64,000 nucleotides of DNA from Echinarachnius parma (taxonomy: Eukaryota > Echinodermata > Echinoidea > Clypeasteroida > Echinarachniidae). Shown piece after piece: positions 11,008 to 22,178 of the stretch (its first letter is position 1; each line of letters begins with the position of its first letter). The position numbers were made by a program, and so were the translations under genes. Where the stretch lies: assembly GCA_037951105.1 (NCBI GenBank), contig JBAMJV010007487.1, positions 278,967-342,966 on the forward strand, written 5' to 3'. The notes under the pieces are model-generated. The model did not search any database and was not told where the DNA came from. It saw nothing but the letters and a program-made list of their open reading frames with translations.

Positions 11008-12218
11008 CACACTTCTGAAGTAATCAAATTATGCTTATTTTGAGCATGCTTTATGAATGCAGTACGAATTACCCTTGATCTAAGGGAGATATGAATGTCT
11101 CAACAACTTACATTTTAAGTTATTTCCTACTAGGTTAAAACACCCATTCTTGGATTTGTTTAATTGGATTTGGCACTCAGAGAGTTAATGAGTATAACAA
11201 ATTGAACAACAATAATGATCAATTACTGCTTGGAAGTGTACACATTGTTACAATGTGATGTGAAAGACACAACATATGATGACATCTGCAATATCTTTAT
11301 CTTGTATCTGCTCAGGTTTGTTTGATAGTTGGTAAAGATTTCAAATACAATGCAATGTAATTTGATATCATGCCCGGCGGAAAGGTCTCGAGTGGCTTAG
11401 CATTTATATCTCAGGATCATTCACTGTACCCGTTCACATCAAGAGAAATGAAAAGTCTGAAATGGTCTTAACCAGGGGAAATTGAACTGTATTTTGGGGG
11501 ACTACTTGTACTTTAAATTTTTCCTTGCAGTAAAATAGACCTGTACAATTTCCATTGCAAATAATTAATGGCAAATTTGTTGTGGCTTTTTAATTATTTT
11601 CAGGGCTTCTGTTTGAAAAAAGAATCCATATTTTATTAACAGATTTGAGGAGATCCTGAAAGATTGCCTGAAGTTTGCCCAACATACCATCAACCAGTGT
11701 ATGTCAGATGGATATATTAGAGAAAGGTTAATTTAATAGCTTGTTTTTATTTGTAGGTTTATTTTAGGAATGCTCATGTAAATTTGAAATAGACAAACCA
11801 AGGGGGAAATATACATTTATTTTCAGAGGCTACATTTCAAGTTTGCTTGCATGAAAATAGCATTCTGAACTTTGTTCGGTATGGAACTCAATCTAGATGC
11901 ACATTTACTGGAGCTTTTATATGATTTTCGGGGCTCTGAATAGCATTTCAGGGGCTAAATTGCTTTATTCTTATTCAGATTAACTTTAATATGAAATGGG
12001 CAATGTTGTCAGGAGGAAGAATTATGAAGAAATGCTAGTCTCTAGTGTTTGACCACCTCAGGCAAACATATGATGAGATGAATAGCCAACAAGTCATGTC
12101 ACATCTCATCATTATACTCCGGTTAACCCCTTCCTCTGGAGATCTTGAAAGTCCCATAGACTTTGTATATAACCCACCATGTTCCTGTAAGCAATGGGGT
12201 ATTGTACATGACCAGAGA

Positions 12219-12830
12219 AGGAATAATTTATGGCCGGAAACCATGAGATTGTTGCATTTGAAAATAAGCATGTTTACTGTCATGTCAATCATAACCGTTT
12301 GACTTTGTTGCTGTTTATCTGTAGCCAAGAAGGCAAGTTGCATTTATTCAGTATTCAGAAAGTGGACATGGCCGAAGGAGGAATATGTTATAGCCTGAAA
12401 ACATCTGGTTTTCACAGCGAAAGTTAACATGATATGTTTGTTTATATGTTTATTGTAGCCAGGAAGTCATGAATTTATCTTACAGAGTATCTTTATACAA
12501 ATACTATCATAGCGGAAGAAGGAATATTTTATGGCCTGCAACAAATCAGATTGTTGCATTAGAAAAAAAAAGTATGCTTACTGCCATGTCTGTTGTAAAC
12601 TTATGCCATAAGACATGTCTCTTTACATCATTATACTTCAGCTAGCATACATGGCCGATGAAGTATTATTGGATGGCCTGAAAACATCTGATTTTTACGG
12701 TGAAAGTGAACATTATACTTTTATTGATTTTATCCAAGTCTAGAGGGCAAGAATTTATCTTATCATTATTCTCACACTAACCTGACCAAAGAAGGAATAT
12801 TTTATGGCCTGAGAACATCCAATTGATGTT
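12219..12830 (+). repeat. Diverged tandem array, about 141-bp period
   Basis: Five copies of a unit with the landmark 'gaaggaatattttatggcctgaaaacatc' at about 12219, 12374, 12515, 12656 and 12786, each followed by 'gttgcatt..' and a 'tgtttactgtcatgtc..gtag' stretch. Units are perhaps 70-80% alike by eye. No coding. Confidence 0.65.
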
Positions 12831-13074
12831 TATCATTGTCAACAGGATATGTACATGTATATCATCATTATTACTCTATTCGACATTATCAAACAATTTA
12901 AAAAATTGTATTTATGAGGGATGAAATATTAGAAAATTAGATTCGCAGCACTTCCTTGCATCTGAGGCAGGAGTGAAAAGTTGTCTGAAACAAAACTTAT
13001 ATTAAACAATATAACACATTGATGGTTGAAGAAAGGGATCATACAATCGATTGGAAGTTACAAGTAATTGTAAG

Positions 13075-13730
13075 TCAGAACATTTGTATTACCTCCTACT
13101 AACCTCCCATGCTGACTGTTACTCCCACCTAGGTTGTGCCTTACTACACCACTGGTCAATAGTATACCATGTACATACAGTAGTTGTGAGAATCTTGTCT
13201 AATAATCTCTGTGTAATCTCATGGTGTTGGATGGCACTCCTAATCACACATATGAAGCTTGCCTTCTCCCCCCGTCCCCCATTATTGACCCCCACTCCTA
13301 GATTGGTCAAGTCTTGCTATGCCACTGGTCAAGCAGATGTATAGATCTGTTGTTAGAATTCCCTTCAATCCAAGTGTGATCTCTTGGTGTTGGGTGACCC
13401 ACCTAACACCTCAGTGAAGACTAGTAATCTAGTTTCCTCATTGACCACCCACCCCACACAGGTCAAGCCTTGCTATACCACTGGTCAAGCAGATGTATAG
13501 ATCTGTTGTTAGAATCCCCTTTAAGCCTAGTGATCTCTCATGGTGTTAGGTGACCCGCCTAACACCTACGAGAAGACTAGTTTCCTCCTCAATGACCATC
13601 CACCCCCACACCGGTCAAGCCTTGCTATACCACTGGTCAATCAGATGTATAGATCTGTTGTTCGAATCCCCTTTAAGCCCAGTGATCTCTCATGGTGTTA
13701 GGTGACCCACATAACACCTATGAAGTGCAC
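13075..13730 (+). repeat. Tandem array, about 150-166-bp period (4 units)
   Basis: Four units each contain 'ggtcaagccttgctatacca', 'ctggtcaagcagatgtatag', 'atctgttgttagaatcccc' and 'atggtgttaggtgacccacc', with landmarks near 13124, 13303, 13455 and 13607. The last two are the most alike. The short frames in this region are products of the repeat. Between 13740 and 14440 I see nothing recognisable. Confidence 0.75.
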
Positions 13731-14439
13731 TCACACGATGACAAGCACAGATAGCAGCAGACAACGTTCTGTGTCAGGATGTAGCTACCATCAATGTCAA
13801 TTGCTAGATGAAGTCCATAGAACATGGTTGCATCTATAAATTGATGTTACTATTAGCCACTTTCTCTGTTTCCCTATTACCTGAAGTATAGTGACACAAA
13901 ATGAAAGCAAATTCATTTCTGTCAGGAGAAGAAAGAAAAAAAAAGGAATTATTCATTAGCATTCTAAAAGTTCCTACTGTTAACTGTTATATATATTTTG
14001 CAGGAGTCACTAACAGTCATTAAAATATTTCATGAACCAAAAGGATACGACATATATTCTGTTGGTGAAGTTAGAAATTTTACATCGATACAGAATTGTA
14101 GGTCTGCCAAAGAGACGCACTACATTTAATATCATGGTGCAAAAGGACAAACACTTCAGTAAAATCTAGAAAATATTGTTGTGTCCATTAAATCATTGAT
14201 ATTCATCCACTCTGTTTACTATCCCAAAATAGCAAATTATTTTATGTCAGCGATAACAGCCGGCTGGAAGTGTTAATTAACATTAGAAAAGATTTATATT
14301 GTTTGAAGAGTACAAAGATACAACTGCTTGCCTCCAGTCAATAAGGCACCCACTGATTGATATCAGTGGCAGCCACCTACTCTGCTATCTAGCTAAGATA
14401 GAGACATGAGTCAAGAGCCAATTAATTTCTGTCAGAGGA

Positions 14440-14915
14440 AAAAAAGCCACTCATGCAGGATTACTATTACAGACCATGTTGTATAGGATTGTGTGTGGAA
14501 ACAGAAACCACTGTTAATTATCAGGGGAGGATTCTGCTTACATGGTGGTAGTTTATTGCTGGAGATCAGTGATAGTGATGAAGCGGGTAGCAAGGGGGCG
14601 GGGGTCAATGGCCCCCCACCCCAACCCCTACCCCCATGCTACTCATGCAGGATGACTATTAGAGACCATGTTGAATAGGATTGTGTGTGGAGATAGAAAC
14701 CACTGTTAATTATTGAAGATTCTTGTTACATAGTGGTAGTTTATTGTGGAGCTCAGTACATAGAGTGGATAGCAAGGGTTGGGGTGGGGGGGGGGGGGGG
14801 GGGTAGCAGATGATGCTATGTTGTAAAAGATAGTGTGTGGAGACAGAAAAGCACTCTTAATTATCCTGGGAGGCTTCTTGTTACGTGGTGGTAGAGATCA
14901 GTTATTATAGTGATT
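14440..14915 (+). repeat. Tandem array, about 180-bp period (3 units) with a poly-G run
   Basis: Three units contain 'catgcaggatgactattagag', 'ggattgtgtgtggagacag', 'ccactgttaattat' and 'catggtggtagtttattg', starting near 14450, 14640 and 14810. In units 1 and 2 the equivalent position carries a G-rich or poly-G stretch; in unit 2 this is a run of about 18 G near 14785. Confidence 0.75.
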
Positions 14916-15120
14916 TTGCTGATTGCAAAGGGGACAGAAAGCCTTAAAGGTAAAGAAACATAGGTTGTTTCTCTTCAGTCTCTTGGGTAGCAATAATAAC
15001 AGGGCAGTCACAGATGTAAAGAAGATATCAGAATTGATTGAACATACTGTTCTCATCCTAATCTTAAGCTTCCAGATTCTGATTTGACCAGCAGACAAAA
15101 TTGGAGAAGACTGAATGGGT

Positions 15121-15717
15121 TACCCCATTACCCCTTTTTTATCGAAGTTACTCTCTCCTGATTGGAATGTTAACCTCCTCTTTCCACTGAATTGCTCCTG
15201 GTCAGTCCTGGCCACAACCCTGTTGAACATAAATAGAATAAGGTGTTTAGTTTGTCTGCTGCACCCCCTCCTAAGAATATTTACCCCCTTTTTGCCAGAA
15301 CTAGGTTTGGGTGGTTAAGCCTAAGGTTGAATATAGAGAGATTTTTTTTTAAATGTTCATCAGTCTTGCTTCCCCTCCCCCAGTGTTTGGAATCTTCACC
15401 CCTGTTTTGACCAGTGTTGGTTGGCCCTGTCTGTTCCATGGTTGTAGAGAGAGTGCATGAGAGATAGTTTGTTGGATTAAGGTGTTCAACTTTCTTCATG
15501 CACCCCCATTTTGGATTTGTTATTCCCTTTTCCCACCAAGTTGATCCAGGCTGCACCCCTGTTAAACATAGATATAGAGATAGTTTATGGGAGAAACTGC
15601 CTTGCTGTACCCCCACACTTCAGCATTTTTACCCTTTTCCCTCCTCCAAGTTAATTCAGGCTATGCCCTATAGAATATAGATAGTTTGTGAGAGTAAGGT
15701 GTTCTTCTGTCATGCTT
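15121..15717 (+). repeat. Diverged tandem array, about 110-140-bp period
   Basis: Five units begin with a 'ctgcacccccattt'-like C-rich stretch and contain 'tttacccctttt', 'ccaagttgatccagg', and 'acatagatagtttgtgag' (starts near 15121, 15261, 15370, 15499 and 15607). No convincing coding. After it, 15840-15925 holds a single family D MITE remnant. Confidence 0.6.
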
Positions 15718-16399
15718 CATTCCACCTGATGGATTGATTGATGGGAGTCACTGATGGGAGACAGCAGTGTTACAGCAGGATGTAAACTCAGAGTAATTGT
15801 TGCACATAGCTGCAGGAGACAAGCATGCAATTTAGCAAATATCAACCTGTTCCTAATATAATTTGCATCTCCATCTTTTAAGTTTGCACAGAACCCACTA
15901 GGTTCCCATAGGCAATTGGTTAAAGGGACTGCATCCTTTAGGTTATAGGTCATACATGATAATGGGATGAACCTGTCCTAGCAACCACCTGTCTATTAAG
16001 ACCATCTCACTGAATTGACTCCTTGAGTGTCAGTGTTGCATATTGCACCACATGATACAAACAAATGCCATAAAGTTCTAAAATCCCTGGGGCTCAAAGT
16101 GTTTCCTTCCTTGAAAACTAGTCTTGTCAAATGCGTGTCAAGACTCACAAAAGAATACTAGAAGCTCTCTATTCTGATTGGATGCTGAAAGCATTCATGT
16201 ACCAGGAATAAGCTAGACCTGATTTGGTGATCTCCATTCTATTTACACCAAGCACCTGTGGTAATACACACAAACATTCACTCAGATATATTGGCAAGTG
16301 TATGTCTAGACTATCACCACATGGTACAATGAGCTTTCTATGTTAATGTGATGTACAGGAATACATTGATTGGACTGGGATTGTATAGGGGTGATGTCA

Positions 16400-19100
16400 G
16401 GATAATGTCACAACCTTTTTTCACACATTTCTCTCATCAGCACCATTTATGATATATGAGCCATTTCTATCTCCCCCCCCCCCCCCCCTCTGGTGATGGA
16501 TGAACTGCATGGTTCAAGTAGCTCATTATGACGTGATGTTAGGGACATGTATGTTCACTTGGTTATGTTGCCCTCGATTGGACCAAGGAGGTGTTAGATA
16601 CTTTCTAATACCTCCTTGATTGGACTAGTGTTTGTGCCTCAGTAATTCAGTATGTTACTGATGCATAATGATTTGCAACCTGTTCTCACACCCTTCTCAT
16701 CAGCATCATTTATGAAAGTGAAATCCACTCCTGTCCACCCCCCCCCCCCCCCCCCCCTCCCCCATGCTCTCCTTAATGGACTTACCATGATGTTCAAGAT
16801 GCTCTCTTGTGTGATGTTAAGAAGATGAGTGTTCATGCATGGGTATATGTCCAGTGGTACTTTGGTTTGGGGAATTGTTCACACCCTCTTCATCATTGAT
16901 AAGAACAGAAGCCACTCTTGGCAAATGGTAAAAGGATTTGTCTGCTTTCACATCTCCCCCCCCCCCCCCCCCCCCCCCCCCCATACAGCCAATAGGTGAT
17001 AGCAAGAATTGGTTGTACTGAACATGAATGTTGTGTGCAAGCCTGCAAGTGTACACTTCCATTGTATTTGTTACTGTTACATGAGGGTTGTTTAATACCT
17101 TGTTCACACCTTACTCCTTAGCCCCATGTATGAGAGTAAACTCAACCCTGTAGGATCCCCAACCCTCCTCTCAGTAATGGACAAACATGATTCAAGAGGT
17201 TATCTATGATGAGATGTGAAGGAATGAGTGTTTGTGCATGCATGTTGCTGTTGTATAAGTGTTTGCAACCTTTTATCACACCTTACTCAGACCCTTTTTT
17301 CATAGGAAAATTTTCCTCTGTCTTATCCCTCTCCCCTTTCATAAGATGGAAAAACTGCATGGTTCATCATGATGATGTGATGTTAAAGACATGAGCGAGT
17401 GAACATGGGTAATCTGCCTTTGATTGGACTGGAGTGTTTGTGCAGAGAGGTGGGAATTTCCCACCTTTCTGGTTTGTGTATGGTTATGTTGCTGTTGCAT
17501 AAGGAATTGCAGCCTTTTATCACACCTTACTCTTTAGCCAGATTTATGGAAGTAAAATCAACCCCTTTCATAACCCCCTGTTGGTTCTAGAGGCTCTCTG
17601 TCATGTAATGTTGTGATGTTAAGGAAATAAGGAAGTGTACGTAGGAATTTTGCCCTTGATTGGACTTGAGTGTTTGTGTATGGTTATGTTACTGTTGCAT
17701 AAGGGTTTGAAACCTTTTATCACACCTGATCTTAGCCCCATTTATGGAAGTAAAGTCGCCCCCTTTCGGCATCCCTGCTCTCAGTTGGTTGACAAACAAC
17801 ATGGTTTGAGATCCTCTCTATGATGTGATATTAGAGACATGAGTGTGTGTGCATTGGTTTGTTACTGTTGTACAAGGGTTTGCCACCCTTTTCACACCTT
17901 ACTCTTTAGCCCCATTTATGATAGTAAATAAGTAAAATCTACCCCTCCAATCCCCCTTGCTCTCAGTTGGTGGCCAAACAACATGGTTTGAGAAGCTCTC
18001 TATGATGCTGTGTTAAGGACATGAGTGTGTGTGCATGAGTTTGTTGCAATTGTATAAAGGTATTTTCAACCTTTTTCCACACCTTACTCCTTATCCCCAT
18101 TAATGATACCTTTCCATCCTCCTATACTCTCTTTTGATGGACAAATCTTGTAGATGATGAGATATAACTCCCAGAGTGCCAAGCTTGCATTTTTGCACGA
18201 CACAATACACATAAATGCAATAGAGCTTTAAAATCCCTGGCACTCAAAGTGTGCTTTTAAAAGGACATAACTGGGTGTGCAAGACTGCAAGGGTATTATT
18301 TGTTTTTATGTGATCCATTAAAGGGAAGATGTGTAACCTTTCTTTCACATTATTTGTGAAGTTAAAGCCGTTGTCTACCTTCACCTCCCATTCTCTTCCA
18401 TCCGCCACACCCCTCTGCTTACAGCCAGTAGGTGATAGCAAGAATTGGTTCTACTGAACATGAATTGTATTATGTGCAAGCCTGCAAGGGTGCTCTTCCT
18501 TTGATGGGATGCACCGGAGGATACATTGTATGAGGTCTGTGAGGACTTGCAACCTTTGTTCTCACCCTGTTTGTTTTAATCTCAAGATGATAGTAAAAGC
18601 CACCCCTGCCCTCCAGTTCATGCCCCCGTTTTTTTGACCCATTGCATGGTGTACAAAGTTCTCTAGGATAATTGTAACAGGAAATGAATGTGTGTGCAAC
18701 CTGCGAGGGTACAAGTAACACCCTTGGTGGAATCTGCCCAGGGGTACAATTACCTTTGTACACCCTCTACTCATCCTCATCTATAGATGGGAGTAAAAGC
18801 CCCCTATTTCCTCCCTTCCATTACCCCCTTTGTTGGACACATTGCATGGTATAATTGGAGTACGACATGAAAGTGTGTGCAACCTTGGGGTAAGTTACCC
18901 GAGGGTAGCAATGTACAAGGGTATAGTATGAAACCCTTTTAGTTTAAGCACCTGCTTACCATTCAAAGGAAAGATGCCTCTAAATCCATGTCTTCCTTTC
19001 TGGTGACAGACATTCAATTGGTAGAAGAAACTGTTTAGGACAATTAGAACAGGACGTTAACATGTCTGCAAGCACGTTCTTCATCCTTGTCCTTGATGGA
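16400..19100 (+). repeat. Large diverged satellite-like array, about 200-bp units
   Basis: About a dozen units share 'gcaaccttttatcacacctt', 'actctttagccccatttatg', 'atagtaaaatctacccctcc', 'ctctcagttgatggacaaac', 'atggttcaagaagctctcta' and 'gatgatgttaaggacatgag', landmarks recurring near 16411, 16677, 16876, 17101, 17265, 17509, 17708, 17881, 18066, 18332, 18549 and 18752. In three adjacent units the poly-C runs (about 16473-16489, 16738-16757 and 16957-16981) sit at the same place in the unit. None of the short frames inside looks like a gene. Confidence 0.7.
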
Positions 19101-19102
19101 AT

Positions 19103-19375
19103 CTGCCTATAGGGGAACAAATGACCTATTAACACCCTCTATTCAATCCCATCTAATCTGCCTATAGGGGAACAAACACCTATTAACACCCTCTATTCAA
19201 TCCCATCTAATCTGCCTATAGGGGAACAAATGACCTATTAACACCCTCTATTCAATCCCATCTAATCTGCCTATAGGGGAACAAACACCTATTAACACCC
19301 TCTATTCAATCCCATCTAATCTGCCTATAGGGGAACAAAAGACCCATTAACATCCTCTATTCAATCCCATCTATG
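19103..19375 (+). repeat. 54/55-bp minisatellite with 109-bp higher-order period
   Basis: Five copies start CTGCCTATAGGGGAACAAA at 19103, 19158, 19212, 19267 and 19321. The spacing alternates 55, 54, 55, 54 because every second copy lacks one base at the 'aatgacc/aacacc' site. This indicates duplication of a dimer. It arose from within the 200-bp array, since the same 'caccctctattcaatcccatct' element is part of the larger units. Confidence 0.88.
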
Positions 19376-19929
19376 GATACAAGTAATAACCAGCCCTACC
19401 CAAACCCCCATTTCCTGCCTACCTTTGTGGAAAACATTGCATGGTATAATTGGGACAGGACATGAATGTCTGTGCAAGCCTTCAAGATCCCCAAGGGTAA
19501 CAATTTGCAGGGATAAAGAATGCAATATTTTGGCACCTGCCAAAGTAATGAGGTATCCCCTTTCCATCCTTCTCCTTTGTTGATGGACACATTGAATAGT
19601 AGAAGAAGCTTTCTATAAGATAATTGGGACAAGACATGAATGTGTGCAATCCTAAGGATGTCACCCGAGGGTAACAATTTGTGAGGAAATAGTATGCCAC
19701 CTTTTTGGCATCTGATCACCAATCAAGGTAGGGGCCACCACCAGGCCTCGATGTTCATGGACACATTTCATGATATTGATTTCTTTCTTGGATCATTTGA
19801 ACAAGACATGAACGTGTGTGCTGTGTGCAACCCTGTAAGGGTCCATCACTCTGATGGAATTTGCTCAGGGGAACATACAGCCTTTATACGTCTTTAGTTA
19901 GGAGTTAAAGCTAGCCCTGCCCCTCCCCT

Positions 19930-21145
19930 TTCTCCCTCTCCCCCTTGTTAGACACGGTATATTTGTCATTGCCCCCCTCTGTTTTTGTTGGAATTCCTGC
20001 TCACTGCATCCGAGTATAGAAGTAGATAATGAAATACATCTTATGGCTACTCCCTTGTCTTGATTGCCCAATGTTGAAGCTATGGGGTAGGGTCACATGC
20101 CCCACAATAATTTGACAAAAACAATCAAAGACACCAGGGTAACAATGCTAAAAAAAAAGATATACACAGCGTGTGGCCCCTAATAATTAATGTGCCCCCA
20201 ATCTGTCGACCATGTTACTCCACTGTAATTGGCGTCTAGGTGCACCGCTACTTTAATCTTATTATAAAAGCTCTCGTAGAAGTTATACTCAACTCAAGAT
20301 TACTACCATCAAAAGACAAAAACTATGAACAAATAGCTTGCCTCAAGAGGGTCTAGGGAAGCATAGTTCCTTCACAATTCTGTGAATTTTGAATCAAACA
20401 TGATCTCTCATTGATTTTGAAATATAATTATTGCATAGATCACCAGGATCTGTTAGCTATCGGACAATAGTGCCACCACCTTTCAAATGCATGTAAGGTA
20501 CATAGAATGGAATCCATTGTACTGTTTAGCTGTCTGCTTTTCTCATCTTATGCCAGTTCATTCTTTTCCCTTTCTGGCTATACCCTTTGTTGAATTGTTG
20601 TCATTTTATTACATGCCTCTTCTTTGTACACATTGTCTACCAGTTCTATTTTTCTTGTTTTTCCATTAATCTTTTTAAAAATATCTTATATTCTCTTCTT
20701 TATACTTGTGTCATCTATTTATTTTTTTGTTATCTTGCCATATTTATTTATTTATTTTTCAACTGTTTTTCCCTAAAAAATCTGTTGTTTCCTCTTCTTG
20801 TATGCTTTATTTCTAATACAGCATTCTTTAAAAATAATAATTTCTACCAATTTCTCCTTTATTTTTATTTCTAAGTATTTCTCTTTTATCTTAATTTTAA
20901 CTTCTCCTTATTAAGTTTTAATATTCTTTTAGAATGTACAGCAGTGTTCAGTACGTGCCTCTACATTTCCCACTAACGTTTGCTCCTCATTGTTGACTTA
21001 CTCTCTCACTTTCACTAGCGCATCTCCCCCATTGATTGGGCACCTTTCTTATCTGAAAAAGGAACATGTCTTGGTCCTTAGACGAGTTTGAGACAATTTA
21101 AATCTGGTGTCGCATGCAGTATCCAAAGACCCAAGCCTGAGTAGT
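19930..21145. other. Intron stretch without recognisable feature; T-rich part
   Basis: I see no gene or repeat family here. 20570-20935 is strongly pyrimidine- and T-rich on the + strand, which yields two + frames of 60 and 95 codons with low-complexity Phe/Leu/Tyr composition that are not genes. Confidence 0.5.
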
Positions 21146-21147
21146 AT

Positions 21148-21396
21148 GGATGCCATGTGGCAATAGTGGTAGAGTGCTTGCTTTTCAATCATGGGATTCA
21201 GAGTTCAAAACCAGTGTCATGCCCATTGTGTTCGTCCTTCACCAATACAATTCATCTTCTTAGCTGCTCTATACCTAGGACTAGGTGTATAAATATGGAC
21301 CTGGTTGGAGTGGAATGTGTATTTATAACTCTATAATATATTGGGTGCTCAATGGCTGCAATATTGAGTTGCTCCTAAAGGAGTAGACAACATATT
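21148..21396 (+). mobile_element. tRNA-derived SINE, degenerate
   Basis: The head resembles a tRNA internal promoter: an A-box-like TGGCAATAGTGG near 21157 and a B-box-like AGTTCAAAACC near 21202. A body with 'gctgctctatacctaggact' and 'gtataaatatggacctgg' follows, similar to the SINEs at 38811-39150 and 47075-47305. The gypsy retrotransposon is inserted directly at its 3' end. Confidence 0.6.
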
Positions 21397-22164
21397 CTTA
21401 TGTTCTTACTCCGATACATAAATGATCACACATTTACACATACTTGTAGTTATCAGTTCACTTTATTTCGATGGCAGAACATAATAAGAATCGGATCGAG
21501 TGCAACTCGTCCGAACTCCAAAACTGGAATGCCCCAAACATCTAGAGATGAGAATCAGAATCATAATATAAATTCCTCCTAGTAACTCTACACACACAGC
21601 ATTATAACCAGGGGTAAAAGGGGGCGTGAATAGGGTAGTGCAAACAAGGGGTGCACAGGGGGTGTGGCTTCCTTGCTGCCACTAAAATACATCAAACTAT
21701 AATAAGGAATAAAGGTTCATTCTTAGAACAAAGAAAGTCCTGTACAGTAGCGATAATGTTTATCATCACTTATCTCCTTATCAACAAAAGTCTCCTTTCA
21801 AGTTGTATTTGATTCATAACATTAGCCAGAAAGCCGACCATCAAATATATCAAGTTCATCCCAAAACTAAACAAGTCTGTAAGTTGACCTCCCAACAAGT
21901 TATCATATTCTTTATCAAAGCTTTCTGGGTTGGGGGAATACAGTTATCTATGTTTGTTCCTGTTTCCAAGTTCAAAGGGACAAAAGGGGTTCTATAACGG
22001 TGACTCTGATAAGTCTCACCGGGAGATTATGTATATAACTATTTAGGACCAAGTGCTAAAAGAAAGGGGAGACTAATGTGGTCAAAGATTAATGACTATA
22101 AGGTCACTGTCCAGCATTAGACGGGAATTCGCCTAACTATATTACTTATCTTTGGGACCTAACA
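21397..22164 (-). repeat. 3' LTR of the gypsy element
   Basis: 768 bp. On the minus strand it starts TGTTAGGTCCC, directly after the polypurine tract, and ends ...CATAAG. It keeps an AATAAA signal (minus strand, around 21465) that is changed in the other LTR. Repeat of 30243-31010. Confidence 0.95.
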
Positions 22165-22178
22165 CTTGCCCCTCCTTC
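22165..22178 (-). promoter_or_regulatory. Polypurine tract
   Basis: Read on the minus strand, GAAGGAGGGGCAAG directly abuts the 3' LTR. Position and composition match the plus-strand primer site of LTR retroelements. Confidence 0.8.

Noticed and set aside
11643-11698. Exon-like segment (FEEILKDCLKFAQHTINQ) after an AG and before GT
   Set aside because: Reads like protein, but its phase fits neither the HEATR6 donor at 6592 nor the 40562 acceptor; joined to HEATR6 it would hit a stop after a few codons. No homology that I recognise.
20487-20874. Two Phe/Leu-rich + frames resembling membrane proteins
   Set aside because: Product of T-rich low-complexity DNA; no start, splice or homology support.
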